In this document: positions 41,552-51,888 of the stretch, one piece after another | Numbering within the stretch: the first letter of the stretch is position 1 | Layout: the number at the start of each line of letters is the position of its first letter | Assembly (NCBI GenBank): GCA_002256385.1 | Contig: NKJD01000005.1 | Location: 37,038-101,037, forward strand | Direction of reading: 5' to 3' | Length of the DNA: 64,000 nt | Source: Flavobacterium sp. BFFFF2 | Lineage (GTDB): Bacteria; Bacteroidota; Bacteroidia; Flavobacteriales; Flavobacteriaceae | Position numbers and translations under genes: made by a program | Notes under the pieces: model-generated | Told to the model about the DNA's origin: nothing | The model's database searches: none | Seen by the model: only the letters and a program-made list of their open reading frames with translations

Positions 41552-43684
41552 TTACCGGTTGTTTTCGAGAATGTATTCCAACACTTTGCGCATTAAATGT
41601 GCCCGGTCTTTGCCTTGTACATTGTGTTTGTGCATGGGGTAAGGGAAAAAGTCGAGTTGTTTTTGTGCTTCGATGCATTTTTTGAGTAGCGCAAAATTAT
41701 GTTGCATGACTACGACATCATCGCTGGTGCCGTGAATGAGTAAAAATTTGGCTTTCAAATTTTGAACATATTTGAGTGTACTTGCTTCTTCGTATCCAGC
41801 TTGGTTCTCCGCAGGCGTATCCATGTAGCGTTCGCCATACATCACTTCGTACCATTTCCAATCGGTAACTGGCCCACCGGCAACACCTACTTTAAATACT
41901 TCTGGGTAGCGCAATAACAAGGAGGTCGTCATAAATCCACCAAAACTCCAGCCGTGGACGGCAAGGCGGTTGGCGTCAACATAGGGCAATGATTTCAAAT
42001 AATCGATTCCTTTGAGTTGGTCGCGCATTTCTTCAATTCCCAATTGGCGGTGAATCACATTTTCAAAGGCAAATCCGCGGTTGTCTGATCCTCTGTTATC
42101 AACAGTAAAAATAATATAGCCTTGCTCTGCCATCCAATACATCCATAAATTGGCTCCACTTAAATATGAATTGGTCACCAATTGTGCATGCGGACCGCCA
42201 TAGACATATACCAAAACAGGGTATTTTTTGGTTGCGTCAAAGTTTGAAGGTTTAATGATTCTTGCTTCTAGGTTTGTAGTTCCATCAGCTGCTTTTACGT
42301 TTAAAAATTCGGCTTTACCTAATTGATAATCAGCTAATTTATCATTGCTTTTCAACAATTCTTTTGACGATCCATTGTCAGACCACAATACCGTTCGTGA
42401 AGGCGTGGTCGGATTGGAATACTCATCAATTGCGTATTTGCCATTGTCCGAGTAAACCAATTGATGTACACCCGCATCGGTCGTAATGAGACGTTGTTTG
42501 CCTTTACTATTTATTGAATAGGCCCACATATTTTTTGGATCAGGACCAGTGGCCAAAAAGTATAATTTTTTGGAATCTGAAACGCCCAGCACTTTTTTAA
42601 TTGGACAGGTGTTTTTTGTAAGTTGCGTACTATTTCCCGTTTTCCAATCAACTTTGTAAGCGTTCATATAACCATCTTTTTCACTAATCCACACAAAATC
42701 ATTTGATAGCTGATCTAAAAAATAAGCCGGATGTTCAGGTTCCACCCATTTGGCGTGGGTTTCGGTCCAATAGGTTTTTATGCGCTTGCCACTTTGTGCA
42801 CCAAAAGCATTGAGATGCATTTCATTTTGACCGCGATTTAATTCGGCGATGAGCAAATGATTTCCGTCGGGTGTCCACGCCAGATTGGTCAAATAGGCAT
42901 CAATGCCCAATTCAGGTTCAATGTAGGTTAGCTTTCCTGTTTGTAAATCATAAATGCCAACTTTTGGTTTTTCGGAACTTTGCCCGGCCATCGGATATTT
43001 GATCATGTCCGCTTTTCCGGGTGTCACGGTGATGTCGAGTAAAGGGTAGTCGGCCACAGCCCGTTCGTCTTTCTGATAAAAAGCGACAGCTTGGCCATTG
43101 GGTGACCAAAAAATGCCTTCATCGGTTCCAAATTCATTTCGGGCAATGGTTTGTCCTGAAACCACCCCAGCTGGTTCACTGGTAATGGCTGTTTGTTTGC
43201 CATTGTCAAATAAATATAAGTTATTATCAAGGGTAAAAATTATTTTCGTTTTGGCTGTATTCCAATGGACATTTTCCGCCTGATCGGGCAAAGTACTCAC
43301 CAAAGTTCCTTTGTTTTTTGAAATGGTATATTGATACCAGCGCGCACCATCGGCCACTAAAAACTGGTCAGCATCCATCCATTGAATGCCAAATAGATTT
43401 TTTAAACTGCTTCCCAATGCTTGATTTACTAGCGTGACATTTACATACTCAACCGCTTGTGCTTGACTAGGACTGGCTTTCATGATGCGTGTAAATGTGT
43501 CCGCATAATACACATAAGCATCTTGTTTGGGCAACCATTGCACCCCCATCAATTTATCGGGCCGAAAAGCCTTATTTTGCTGTAATACAGCATCGTCTAA
43601 ACTAAGTGTTTTCAGCTGTGCTTGGAGCGAAGCACACATTGCAATGGCCAAAATCGACCAAATGAATTGTTTTTTTATAACCAT
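41552..43684 (-). CDS. Dipeptidyl peptidase IV-like serine peptidase (S9B)
   Basis: A 710-residue exported peptidase. It has a signal peptide (KKQFIWSILAIAMCASLQAQ), an N-terminal eight-blade propeller (~40-470) with the DPP-IV Glu pair region (NEFGTDEGIFWSPNGQ), and a C-terminal alpha/beta hydrolase. The catalytic Ser is in HGWSFGGFMTTSLLL, Asp in LLIHGTSDDVVVMQ and His in YPMHKHNVQGKDRAH. It releases N-terminal dipeptides after Pro or Ala, feeding peptide uptake. Monocistronic; the start is followed upstream by the 43-bp repeat region. Confidence 0.93.
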   Translation of the reverse strand: MVIKKQFIWSILAIAMCASLQAQLKTLSLDDAVLQQNKAFRPDKLMGVQWLPKQDAYVYYADTFTRIMKASPSQAQAVEYVNVTLVNQALGSSLKNLFGIQWMDADQFLVADGARWYQYTISKNKGTLVSTLPDQAENVHWNTAKTKIIFTLDNNLYLFDNGKQTAITSEPAGVVSGQTIARNEFGTDEGIFWSPNGQAVAFYQKDERAVADYPLLDITVTPGKADMIKYPMAGQSSEKPKVGIYDLQTGKLTYIEPELGIDAYLTNLAWTPDGNHLLIAELNRGQNEMHLNAFGAQSGKRIKTYWTETHAKWVEPEHPAYFLDQLSNDFVWISEKDGYMNAYKVDWKTGNSTQLTKNTCPIKKVLGVSDSKKLYFLATGPDPKNMWAYSINSKGKQRLITTDAGVHQLVYSDNGKYAIDEYSNPTTPSRTVLWSDNGSSKELLKSNDKLADYQLGKAEFLNVKAADGTTNLEARIIKPSNFDATKKYPVLVYVYGGPHAQLVTNSYLSGANLWMYWMAEQGYIIFTVDNRGSDNRGFAFENVIHRQLGIEEMRDQLKGIDYLKSLPYVDANRLAVHGWSFGGFMTTSLLLRYPEVFKVGVAGGPVTDWKWYEVMYGERYMDTPAENQAGYEEASTLKYVQNLKAKFLLIHGTSDDVVVMQHNFALLKKCIEAQKQLDFFPYPMHKHNVQGKDRAHLMRKVLEYILENNR

Positions 43685-44146
43685 AACCAGATAACTATTC
43701 GTTTAGAAAAAGAAAGCAAAAATACATTATTCAATGGTTAGTTAGATTTGAGATTTGAAATTTGAAATTCAATCTAGTTCCAAATTCTCGGCACTTGGCT
43801 CAAAAATGTACGCTAAAGCAGCTAAAACGTCAAACATGGCGTTTATAACCTAATATTTGACGTAGTGGACGCCAAATTTGGCGTGTAATAACCTAAAATT
43901 TGACGTGCATGACGTAAAATTTGACGTAGTATAACCTAAAATTTGACGTTCAAGACGCCAAATTTGACGTGCATAATGTAAAAAATGGGGGCTTTTAGAT
44001 ATAAAATTTTAGATGGTTACCTCTTGGCTTTTTCTTCCTGTCTCTTTGCCACTTCAACTTTCATACTTTACAAACATTCAACTTTACAAACATTTTCCCT
44101 CAAACGTTGCTACTTTCGTATTTTATTTTATTGAAGTGATTTAAAA
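43685..44146. repeat. Intergenic region with three 43-bp tandem repeats
   Basis: The 462-bp gap holds three head-to-tail 43-bp units at 43845-43887, 43888-43930 and 43931-43973, each starting ATAACCTAA and containing two copies of a palindrome-like core (best form ACGCCAAATTTGGCGT, 16 bp). A degenerate half-unit precedes them at ~43828-43844. The rest is AT-rich; a weak -7-like TACTTTCG at ~44111 may serve the HEPN gene. No coding frame was seen. Confidence 0.85.
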
Positions 44147-44587
44147 ATGAATTCAATTGACACTGCTTTTTTAGAAAGATGCATACAAACGCTACAAAAA
44201 GCATATATGTTATTGCAAAATACAGACCCTCAAAATATTGATTATGACATGTATCGCTCGGCCTGCGTGAAAGAATTTGAAATTATTTTGGAACAATGTG
44301 TCAAATTATTGCGCAAAGTGTTAAAACCATATTTTCATTCCTCAAAATCAGTAGATCAATTGTTTTACAAGGAAGTTTTTAAACAATGTGTTTTAAGAAG
44401 TATTATTTCCGTGGAATTGTATGAGCGCTTTTTGGAATATCGCGATAACAGAAACAGTACAGCCCATGATTATGGGGTTCATTTTGCGCAAGAAACACTG
44501 CTGTTATTGCCTCAATTTATAAAGGATTCTACATTAATTGTTGCATCTATTAAACAACAAAACAATGATCATCAGAGAGAAGGATAA
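44147..44587 (+). CDS. hepT: HEPN toxin of a HEPN/MNT pair (HepT-like, HI0074 family)
   Basis: A 146-residue all-helical HEPN protein. The active motif RNSTAHDY near residues ~104-111 fits RX4HXY, the signature of HepT toxins, in which the Tyr is the site modified by the partner MNT protein. The family was first described as a nucleotidyltransferase substrate-binding protein (HI0074). HepT acts as an RNase in characterised systems. It overlaps the MNT gene by 23 bases. The 3' end runs into another repeat zone. Family and motif call are secure; toxicity is inferred. Confidence 0.85.
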   Translation: MNSIDTAFLERCIQTLQKAYMLLQNTDPQNIDYDMYRSACVKEFEIILEQCVKLLRKVLKPYFHSSKSVDQLFYKEVFKQCVLRSIISVELYERFLEYRDNRNSTAHDYGVHFAQETLLLLPQFIKDSTLIVASIKQQNNDHQREG

Positions 44588-44876
44588 AAATCGGTTGATT
44601 GCCATTTTTTCAAAAGTTGATACCCAAATGGAAGTTTGGGCATACGGCAGTAGGGTAAATGGCCAAGCGCATGATGGCAGTGACTTGGATTTGGTCATTC
44701 GCACGCCCACTTCTCAAAAATTACCGATTGATCAATATTTGCAGCTCATCGAAGAAATCCAAGAAAGCAATATTCCCATTGTGGTTGAACTATTTGATTG
44801 GTCAAGGCTTCCCCAAAGTTTTCATAAAAATATTGAAGCACAACATGAGGTGTTATTTTCGAATTACAAATCATAG
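44565..44876 (+). CDS. mntA: MNT nucleotidyltransferase antitoxin (MntA-like)
   Basis: A 103-residue minimal nucleotidyltransferase. WAYGSRVNGQAHDGSDLDLVI matches GSX10DXD exactly, and VELFDWSRLPQSF supplies the third acidic residue. Characterised MntA proteins add AMP to the Tyr of the HepT RX4HXY motif, which blocks the toxin. Start chosen at the ATG that gives MIIREKDKNRL; the frame opens nine codons earlier inside the HEPN gene. Both genes lie between the 43-bp repeat and an octamer array, a typical accessory setting. Confidence 0.85.
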   Translation: MIIREKDKNRLIAIFSKVDTQMEVWAYGSRVNGQAHDGSDLDLVIRTPTSQKLPIDQYLQLIEEIQESNIPIVVELFDWSRLPQSFHKNIEAQHEVLFSNYKS

Positions 44877-45236
44877 CTTGTTATAAAGTGGCAAAAGCTA
44901 ATTTGGAAATGTATGAATTGTACTTATACAAACTTTACAAACAATCAATTAGTAAGCAATAGTTTTTTTTTATTCAACCTTCCAAAAATAAAGCAACTTC
45001 TATCTTTACAAAAAATCAATTTAAAAGGCAATAGCCACTAGGTATTAGTTGTTTTTTTAGTTTAAATTGTTTGTTCAATCTTTGAAACAAAAATTAAACA
45101 TTACAAACATTCAAACATTACAAACTTTCCAAACATTCAAAACATTCAAGCATTCAAACATTCCAAACATTCAAACTTTACAAACTTTACAAACATTCAA
45201 ACTTTACAAACATTCAAACTTTACAAACTTTAGAAC
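44877..45236. repeat. AT-rich gap with ACATTCAA/ACAAACTTT octamer array
   Basis: After ~210 bp of AT-rich DNA without a recognisable element, about 45089-45233 is an array of 8-bp-type units (ACATTCAA, ACTTTACAA, CATTCCAA). A translated frame through it would give a low-complexity Thr/Phe/Gln peptide and is not a gene. The same unit in reverse orientation lies before the DoxX gene at 63.4 kb. Confidence 0.85.
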
Positions 45237-45992
45237 TTATTTAGTTAACGCCAAAAAATGCGGCGCTTCTTCAGTTAACGCAAATTGCAGCATAATTTTA
45301 TCAGTTCCTCTGAGGATATTTCGAATCGATTCTATTTCTACTACATAATAGAAAAATGCCCGTATTTGTGGCTTCGGAATTTTGAGTCTTTGGGTGTAAA
45401 ATGATTCCGTTAATCGTTGTTCTAATTTTTTAATGCAGCGTTCTTTTTCTTCGATAACTAATTCTTTTTTAAGCATTTTTGTTCGACCACTTAAAGCATT
45501 TAATATAGGATTTAATGGCACAATGCCGCCGCCTGTTGTCGCTTCATTGAGGCGTCTTTCGGCTGTCGTGTACTTTTTGGCTGGTTGTGATAAAATCCCC
45601 AATCCCAAAGCACTGACTTCTGACTGTTTGTTGACATAGACTTCTTTGAGCTGGCGTGTTTCAGATTGTACGTAAATAACCTGAACATCTTGGGAAGTTT
45701 TTGCTGCTTGAACCGCCCATTTTTTGGTCCTTAAAAACACAGCCGAAACAACCAAAGTATCTCCCACTTGCGCAGGAATACTGAAATAACCTTGCTTGTC
45801 GGTTTGCGTTTGCATTTCGGTACGCAATACAATAATATTAATTCCTTCCACTTGTGGACTGTCGCTGACAATTTTGCCTTCTAGTTGGATACTGTTTAAT
45901 TCGGTACTTTGAGCTATTCCAAATGCAGAAAACAATAGAAACAAGGTTTTCCATTGAATTACAGACCATTGAATGTGTTTTCTATGTTTCAA
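45237..45992 (-). CDS. Carboxypeptidase-regulatory-like domain protein, exported
   Basis: A 251-residue protein with an N-terminal signal (WKTLFLLFSAFGIAQS) and a carboxypeptidase-D-regulatory-like beta sandwich (~30-105) that reads IQLEGKIVSDSPQVEGINIIVLRTE, then TDKQGYFSIPAQVGDTLVVSA. A Lys/Glu-rich helical tail follows (~150-250). Such stand-alone regulatory-like domains are common in Bacteroidota as surface or periplasmic proteins of unknown role, often the first part of TonB-dependent receptors; no plug or barrel is present here. The start is a TTG, with no ATG before the signal peptide. Ends at the octamer array. Confidence 0.7.
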   Translation of the reverse strand: MKHRKHIQWSVIQWKTLFLLFSAFGIAQSTELNSIQLEGKIVSDSPQVEGINIIVLRTEMQTQTDKQGYFSIPAQVGDTLVVSAVFLRTKKWAVQAAKTSQDVQVIYVQSETRQLKEVYVNKQSEVSALGLGILSQPAKKYTTAERRLNEATTGGGIVPLNPILNALSGRTKMLKKELVIEEKERCIKKLEQRLTESFYTQRLKIPKPQIRAFFYYVVEIESIRNILRGTDKIMLQFALTEEAPHFLALTK

Positions 45993-46067
45993 AGCGATAT
46001 ATTTTACTCAAAAAAAAGAAATTTAATTTATTTATCCTCCTTTCTAACGATCATTTAACAATTGGCT

Positions 46068-46096
46068 TTGGATTCGGGCTTGTTTTGCTATTTTTG
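46068..46096 (+). promoter_or_regulatory. Bacteroidota-type promoter before the DUF4105 gene
   Basis: TTG, an 18-bp spacer and TATTTTTG fit the consensus. The -7 box ends 34 bp before the start codon of the DUF4105 gene. Confidence 0.5.
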
Positions 46097-46130
46097 AACT
46101 TTGAAATCACTGTCAATTCTTTCCCTCCAG

Positions 46131-47240
46131 ATGAAATATTTTATTGCTTTCTTGTTTTTTATCAGTCCTTTTGGTTGGTCCCAACCTGCCATTTCATTGA
46201 GCCCCGCTGCGACTGTGAGTGTGCTTACATGTGGCACTGGACCTGAGTTGTATGCCTTATTTGGCCATACGGCCATTCGGGTTTCGGACCCAGTGAACAA
46301 CCTTGACGTGGTTTTTAATTACGGTACCTTTGATTTTAACACCGAGCATTTTGCGTTAAAATTTGTCAAAGGCGATTTACAATACATGTTGAGTGCCGAA
46401 TCCTTTGCCGATTTTTTAACCACGTACACCTTTGAAAATCGGAAAGTGACAGAGCAAGTGTTGGATTTAAATGAAGCCCAGCGCCAAGCGTTATTTAATC
46501 ATTTATTGGTCAATATGGATGAAGCCAATAAATACTACACTTATAAATTCATCGATGACAACTGTACCACCCGAGCCATCGATCAGCTTCGGGCAATTGT
46601 TCCAACTTGCACTTTTAAGAAAAAACCAGTAAATTATAGCTACCGCAGCCAATTTTTCCCTTATTTCCATGCCTATTTTTTGGAAAATATGGGTATCAAT
46701 ATCATGTTTGGCAGCGGAGTTGATGTGCCTTCAACACGTACTTTTTTGCCTGATGAATTCATGCAAGCCTTGTCAAATGAAACCAAACAAGGGAAGCCTT
46801 TGGTTCAAACGACCACCGTTTTATTCAACCCATCTACAAGCAGCACCGCCCAATCCAATCATTTGCTCAACTACTTACTGCTCATGCTCGTGGTTTCAGG
46901 TATGTTGATTCCTGAAAAATTACGACCGATCGGATTAACAATCATAGGTCTTTTTGGCGGTTTACTCCTAGCCATATCTTTCTTTTCATTGCATACCGAA
47001 GTCCACAACAACCCACAAATTTTGCTTTTTAATCCGCTGTGGCTATTTTGGATTAAGTGGAATTTGAAGACCGTGAAGTGGCTTCGACATATTCTACTTA
47101 TTGTAATGACAATTAGTTTGTTAACTTATTTCATTTGGGTTTCCCAAAAAATACATATTTGGTATGTACTGCCTTTTATATGGTCACTTGGTTTTATTTT
47201 ATTTAGGAGTTGGCAAGCTGAAATCCGCTTATTGAAGTAA
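46131..47240 (+). CDS. DUF4105 membrane protein
   Basis: A 369-residue protein with a signal-like start (YFIAFLFFISPFGWSQ). An extracytoplasmic DUF4105 domain (~20-240) opens with VLTCGTGPELYALFGHTAIRV and includes DDNCTTRAIDQLR, where the invariant His and Cys suggest a papain-like or amidase-type fold. Four to five C-terminal transmembrane helices (~255-360) follow. The function of the family is not established; it is widespread in Bacteroidota. It stands alone with its own promoter and converges on the sugar transferase gene. A TTG start ten codons earlier was rejected. Confidence 0.82.
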   Translation: MKYFIAFLFFISPFGWSQPAISLSPAATVSVLTCGTGPELYALFGHTAIRVSDPVNNLDVVFNYGTFDFNTEHFALKFVKGDLQYMLSAESFADFLTTYTFENRKVTEQVLDLNEAQRQALFNHLLVNMDEANKYYTYKFIDDNCTTRAIDQLRAIVPTCTFKKKPVNYSYRSQFFPYFHAYFLENMGINIMFGSGVDVPSTRTFLPDEFMQALSNETKQGKPLVQTTTVLFNPSTSSTAQSNHLLNYLLLMLVVSGMLIPEKLRPIGLTIIGLFGGLLLAISFFSLHTEVHNNPQILLFNPLWLFWIKWNLKTVKWLRHILLIVMTISLLTYFIWVSQKIHIWYVLPFIWSLGFILFRSWQAEIRLLK

Positions 47241-47286
47241 TTTAAACTTTTTTCAATTGGCTGCAATCAAGAAACTTTAAACCACT

Positions 47287-48675
47287 TTATTGTCCTCGGT
47301 AAAATAAGATGGTTTTCATGGTTTTTAAAATGATGATGACATCTATAAAAAAACCACGGTGTTTGATGTAATATAAGTCATATTGCAATTTGACCAAGCT
47401 GTCTTCAACGGATTCCCCGTAACTATAATTCACTTGTGCCCAGCCTGTTATTCCTGGTCGAACCACGTGTCTCGTTTCGTAAAAAGGCATTTGATCAGCA
47501 ATCTGTTCCACAAAAACAGCTCTTTCGGGCCGCGGCCCAATCAGTGCCATATCACCCCGTATGATATTGTAAAATTGGGGAAATTCATCAAATCGGGTTC
47601 GGCGAAGTAACTTGCCAAATGGTGTAATGCGGCGGTCGTTTTGTTTGGCAAATGCGGCACCATTTTGTTCGGCATTTACTACCATGGTTCTTAATTTGAG
47701 GATGGAAAAAACACGTCCATTCCGCCCAATTCGGTCTTGAAAATATAATAATGGACCAGGGTTTGCAACCCCATTTAGCAGCATAATGAAAGGAATAAAC
47801 AACAAACCAATGGAGAGTCCTAAAACAGCAATAATTAATTCTACGGAACGGGTGTAAAACAAATACAAGCGGTTGTGGTTGTTGCGGCTAAATGGAAAAT
47901 AACGGTAAAAATCTTTGGCCAAATATTGCACAGGAATTCTGAGGGTTCGTTCTTCGTAAACTTGGCTGTATTCGCGGATAATCATCCCAGATTCTACTTG
48001 TTTAATAAGAAATTGATACAACGGCACCGTAATTAATTCAGGCTCTCGCAAAGCAACCACTATTTCGGCGATGGTGTTTCTCTTTAAAAAATCGGTCAAT
48101 TCGTCAAAATGTAAACCTGCAATCCCCGATTGACTGGAATTAATGCCACTTGGATCAAAATAGCCTTTAATGTGAAAATGAGGGTCTTCATTTTTTAACC
48201 CTTCGCATAAAGCCTCTACTTGGTCGTGTTTGGCAATTAATAAAATACTTTTTTCAAATCGGTGTGAAGCCAAAAAATGCGCATAAAACAAGCGCCAACT
48301 GAGCAGTGGAATTAATACGCCGACAAAGAACAACAACAATTGGGTGCGCTGTTTTGGAATAATGGGCGCAAATACGGGGGTTAATAAAAAAACGGGGACC
48401 ACAAAAAAGGTGGTGAGCAAGACCCCACTAATCACAGTTTCAAACTTACTGGCTTTTTGCAAATGATACAGTTCAAACAATTGGCCAAAAAACAGCAGAT
48501 ATAAACTTAATATGACAATGCTAAACCATTCATTGATTGAAATCTTCAAATAACTAAATGACAAATAGCTATTTAACAAATACATAGCACCCAACACCAC
48601 CATTACATCGAATAAACGAAGCAATAATTTTCGTTCAGAAAGTTCAAAATGAATGCGCTTGCGGGTCGGTTTCAT
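47287..48675 (-). CDS. Undecaprenyl-phosphate sugar-1-phosphate transferase (WcaJ/ExoY type)
   Basis: A 462-residue membrane enzyme. Four to five N-terminal transmembrane helices (~15-130) precede a Rossmann-like CoA-binding fold (~140-240). The bacterial sugar-transferase core follows from ~270: a membrane helix, [26 protein letters not shown], the [24 protein letters not shown] catalytic stretch and [14 protein letters not shown]. It loads the first sugar phosphate onto undecaprenyl phosphate for exopolysaccharide or surface-glycan assembly, fitting the glycan genes at 28-41 kb although separated from them. It is transcribed away from the LolD gene. Confidence 0.9.
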   Translation of the reverse strand: MKPTRKRIHFELSERKLLLRLFDVMVVLGAMYLLNSYLSFSYLKISINEWFSIVILSLYLLFFGQLFELYHLQKASKFETVISGVLLTTFFVVPVFLLTPVFAPIIPKQRTQLLLFFVGVLIPLLSWRLFYAHFLASHRFEKSILLIAKHDQVEALCEGLKNEDPHFHIKGYFDPSGINSSQSGIAGLHFDELTDFLKRNTIAEIVVALREPELITVPLYQFLIKQVESGMIIREYSQVYEERTLRIPVQYLAKDFYRYFPFSRNNHNRLYLFYTRSVELIIAVLGLSIGLLFIPFIMLLNGVANPGPLLYFQDRIGRNGRVFSILKLRTMVVNAEQNGAAFAKQNDRRITPFGKLLRRTRFDEFPQFYNIIRGDMALIGPRPERAVFVEQIADQMPFYETRHVVRPGITGWAQVNYSYGESVEDSLVKLQYDLYYIKHRGFFIDVIIILKTMKTILFYRGQ

Positions 48676-48795
48676 GGGCTAAAACTACACATTTTTTCCA
48701 CTCCAATCAATTCCTTTTGTTATAATCGAATCTATTTTTTAGAACCCTTTTTTTATTCAAAAAAACGTTACTTTGCACATACTAGCTTATGCCCT

Positions 48796-49470
48796 ATGGA
48801 ACCCATTATTGATGCCCACCATATCTATAAAAATTATGCAGGACTTGAGGTACTCAAAGGAGTCAATCTGCAAGTGCAGCAAAGTGAAATTGTTTCCATT
48901 GTAGGGGCATCAGGTGCAGGAAAAACAACCCTCTTGCATATCTTAGGAACCCTTGATCGCCCTGATAAACAGACCGATACTACCTTAACGATTTGTCAAA
49001 AAGATGTGTTGCGTTTATCTGACAATGATTTGGCCAAATTCAGAAACCAACATTTGGGATTTGTATTTCAATTTCACCAATTGCTACCGGAATTTACGGC
49101 CCTCGAAAACATTTGTATTCCTGCATTCATTGCTGGAACCGACCGAAAATCATCTGAAAAAAGAGCACATGAATTGCTTCATTATTTAGGGTTAAATGAC
49201 CGGGCTTCGCACAAACCACGGCAACTGTCGGGCGGTGAACAACAACGCGTGGCGGTAGCTCGGGCATTAATTAACAATCCGGCCATTATTTTTGCCGATG
49301 AACCGTCTGGTAATTTAGACACCAAAAGTGCCGAACGCTTGCATCAATTGTTTTTTGAATTGCGCAATGAATTTGGTCAAACCTTTGTCATCGTGACGCA
49401 CAATGAACATTGGGCCGCCATGGCCGACCGCAAAATAACCATGGTTGATGGTAACTGGAATCAGGAATGA
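48796..49470 (+). CDS. LolD-like ABC transporter ATP-binding protein
   Basis: A 224-residue ATPase: Walker [12 protein letters not shown] at ~37-47, the [15 protein letters not shown] signature and Walker [16 protein letters not shown], the last being typical of the MacB/LolD group. Such proteins drive lipoprotein release or export of other substrates; the permease partner is not adjacent. The stop overlaps the start of the next gene by the four bases ATGA. The frame continues 49 codons upstream but without conserved residues, so the internal ATG at [14 protein letters not shown] was chosen. Confidence 0.88.
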   Translation: MEPIIDAHHIYKNYAGLEVLKGVNLQVQQSEIVSIVGASGAGKTTLLHILGTLDRPDKQTDTTLTICQKDVLRLSDNDLAKFRNQHLGFVFQFHQLLPEFTALENICIPAFIAGTDRKSSEKRAHELLHYLGLNDRASHKPRQLSGGEQQRVAVARALINNPAIIFADEPSGNLDTKSAERLHQLFFELRNEFGQTFVIVTHNEHWAAMADRKITMVDGNWNQE

Positions 49471-51128
49471 TTGTTAATCTCTTTTATTGGATTACACTTT
49501 CATTGATGATTTTGCCCATCGGCATTTTTTTTCGCGATAAGTTTATTTCTAATAGCACCACTCCCCTATTATTTGCTGCATTTTTTGGCACAGCTGCCAC
49601 CTTATTATATGTAATGATCGTTGCTTTTTGGTTGCCATTAAACACCAAAGTGGCATGGATGTGGTTGATTATAAATCTCATAATAGTCCTATATAATGGT
49701 AAAAAATGGAGAAATGAAAAAAGATTCAACATTCATTTCAAAGCACTTGCCCCCTACTCTTGGAGCGTCCTAATCGGCATTTTTGCCATTGTTTGGGCCA
49801 GTACTTCGGCACCCATTTTAACCGATGAAGGCACCTATTTCGAACCAACCATCCGTTGGTTGCGGGAATATGGCTGGGTCAAGGGCTTGGGAAATTTGCA
49901 CTTTTTTTTAGCCACGGCAAGCCCCTGGCATGCTTTTGAAGCCTTATTTCAAAGTGTATGGCAAATCAGTACGGTTCATGCACTAAATAGTTGGTGGTTG
50001 CTCATTTCATTTGTGCAATTGTTCCAGTTAGCAGCTGTTGAAAAAAATAAAAATTTTGGCTATTTACTTTGGATTCCTATCATCATGCTTCCCTATTGGC
50101 TCATCATGGCCTCCTCTGCTAGTACAGATGTGGCAGGTTGGTTATGGGTGTTTTGGGGCATGTATGGCATTTTAATTCAATCCAATGACAAGGAATTTCC
50201 CAGTTGGGTGGCCGTCTTGTTTGGGCTCATGGCGTTTAATATTAAACCCACATTTATGCCTGCGTTGCTGGTTTTTACCGTTTATTTTTTAGTTAAAAAT
50301 CATACGCATCGATTTCGATTACTATTCATTTCGACTTTGTTTATAAGCGTATGGATGATGAAAAATGTACGACTTACCGGCTATTATTTATTCCCAAACA
50401 CTATTCTAAACACAGAATTTAAATACGCTATTCCTCAATACATTATATCATATTACTTTGATCCATACTTTAGGTTTGGAAACGGTTTAACAGTCCAACA
50501 ATATCATACATTAGCTACAAGTGAATTACTGGTAAAATGGTTTGGTCAATGCCGCTTTGAATCGATTGTGGCGCTGATTACCATTGTGCTTTGGTGTGCT
50601 TTTGGGATTGGATGTCGGTTTAAATTAAATATGAAAAACCAAACCTATACATGGATATGGGCCGCTTCTGGATTGTATTTATTGATTATAGCTTGTACTT
50701 CTCCGCAAGGCCGTTTTTATGCAATAGTTCCCATTGTTATGGGGTTGGGGTTGTTTCAACCTGTCATCCAACGATGGAAACGCATCTTTCCAATGGTAAC
50801 TTTAGGAGTCGTGCTTTTTGTGTTATTTCAAACAAAATGGGGCTTTACCGATGGTATTCATCCAGCTCAATCCAAAAAGCTAACATATCAGATCGATCAA
50901 TTTATTTGGCCGCAAACCAACCCGACACCTACCTATTCAAAGCAACAATGTGGGCGATTGCATTATTATTCACCGCCCAAAGGCAGTTATTTTTGGTGGG
51001 TTGGCAATGGCCCTTTACCTAGTGTAAATCAGCAAGAAATTCAGTTTTTTGAGCAATTGGGCTGGCATCCAGAACCCATAGGATCAAGCCCTGCCGAAGG
51101 ATATCAAACAGTTTATGAAAGACCCTAA
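49467..51128 (+). CDS. Polytopic membrane protein, GT-C-like
   Basis: A 553-residue protein with 10-12 transmembrane helices, and after the first helices an acidic loop, [16 protein letters not shown] (~115-130), in the place where GT-C sugar transferases keep their catalytic Asp/Glu. A soluble tail of ~70 residues follows the last helix. This layout suggests a polyprenyl-phosphate-dependent glycosyltransferase, but the family is not recognised with certainty; similar proteins are annotated as membrane proteins of unknown function. The start overlaps the LolD gene (ATGA) and the end overlaps the TIGR02757 gene by 14 bases. Confidence 0.7.
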   Translation: MIVNLFYWITLSLMILPIGIFFRDKFISNSTTPLLFAAFFGTAATLLYVMIVAFWLPLNTKVAWMWLIINLIIVLYNGKKWRNEKRFNIHFKALAPYSWSVLIGIFAIVWASTSAPILTDEGTYFEPTIRWLREYGWVKGLGNLHFFLATASPWHAFEALFQSVWQISTVHALNSWWLLISFVQLFQLAAVEKNKNFGYLLWIPIIMLPYWLIMASSASTDVAGWLWVFWGMYGILIQSNDKEFPSWVAVLFGLMAFNIKPTFMPALLVFTVYFLVKNHTHRFRLLFISTLFISVWMMKNVRLTGYYLFPNTILNTEFKYAIPQYIISYYFDPYFRFGNGLTVQQYHTLATSELLVKWFGQCRFESIVALITIVLWCAFGIGCRFKLNMKNQTYTWIWAASGLYLLIIACTSPQGRFYAIVPIVMGLGLFQPVIQRWKRIFPMVTLGVVLFVLFQTKWGFTDGIHPAQSKKLTYQIDQFIWPQTNPTPTYSKQQCGRLHYYSPPKGSYFWWVGNGPLPSVNQQEIQFFEQLGWHPEPIGSSPAEGYQTVYERP

Positions 51129-51888
51129 CCCACTGCGTTGGCAAGACTTTTTAGATGAAAAAGTAGACCAATACAACAATTCAGCTTTTATTGAATCGGA
51201 TCCCATTCAAATTCCACATGCCTTTTCAACAAAAGAAGACCAAGAAATTGCCGGTTTTTTAGCCGCTACTTTGGCGTGGGGAAACCGGAAAATGATTATT
51301 AAAAACGCCAAGCAATTGCTTGAAAGAATGGACAATGCGCCACATTCATATGTAATGGGGGCCGCTGAAAATGATTTATTGCAGTTGCATACTTTTGTAC
51401 ATAGAACATTTAATGGTATAGATGCGAAAACGTTTGTGTTTGGATTGCGTCATTGCTACACCGTTCACGGCGGAATGGAAGCGATTTTTACCAAATATGC
51501 TGCAGCAGACAATTTGCAAACTGCCATCAATCAATTCAGAACCTGTTTTTTTGAAATAAATCACGAAAAACGTACCCAAAAACACATCTCCGATCCGTTG
51601 TCTGGTTCGGCGGCAAAGCGCATTAACATGTTCTTGCGTTGGATGGTTCGCAACGACAACCGCGGGGTTGATTTGGGACTTTGGAAAAATATAAGCCCAG
51701 CCGCTTTGTCTTGTCCACTTGATGTACATTCGGGACGGGTGGCCCGAAAATTAGATTTGCTTTTAAGATCACAAAATGACGCACGTGCTGTTAAAGAATT
51801 AGATCTCAATTTAAGACTTTTAGATCCTTCCGATCCGGTAAAATATGATTTTGCGTTGTTTGGGTTGGGGGTGTTTGAGGGGTTTTAG
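51115..51888 (+). CDS. TIGR02757 family protein (DUF2400)
   Basis: A 257-residue protein matching the TIGR02757/DUF2400 family, which is common in Bacteroidota and some other bacteria and has no fixed function. Recognisable stretches are FLAATLAWGNRKMIIKNAK, FNGIDAKTFVFGLRH, RINMFLRWMVRNDNRGVDLG and LDVHSGRVARKLDLL. The helical, HhH-like pattern near the C-terminus has led to suggestions of a nucleic-acid role. Starts inside the preceding membrane-protein gene. Confidence 0.88.
   Translation: MKDPNPLRWQDFLDEKVDQYNNSAFIESDPIQIPHAFSTKEDQEIAGFLAATLAWGNRKMIIKNAKQLLERMDNAPHSYVMGAAENDLLQLHTFVHRTFNGIDAKTFVFGLRHCYTVHGGMEAIFTKYAAADNLQTAINQFRTCFFEINHEKRTQKHISDPLSGSAAKRINMFLRWMVRNDNRGVDLGLWKNISPAALSCPLDVHSGRVARKLDLLLRSQNDARAVKELDLNLRLLDPSDPVKYDFALFGLGVFEGF

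Noticed and set aside
45067..45348. Plus-strand reading frame of 93 codons
   Set aside because: It is a translation of the octamer array and runs antisense into the end of the carboxypeptidase-regulatory-like gene; low-complexity peptide.
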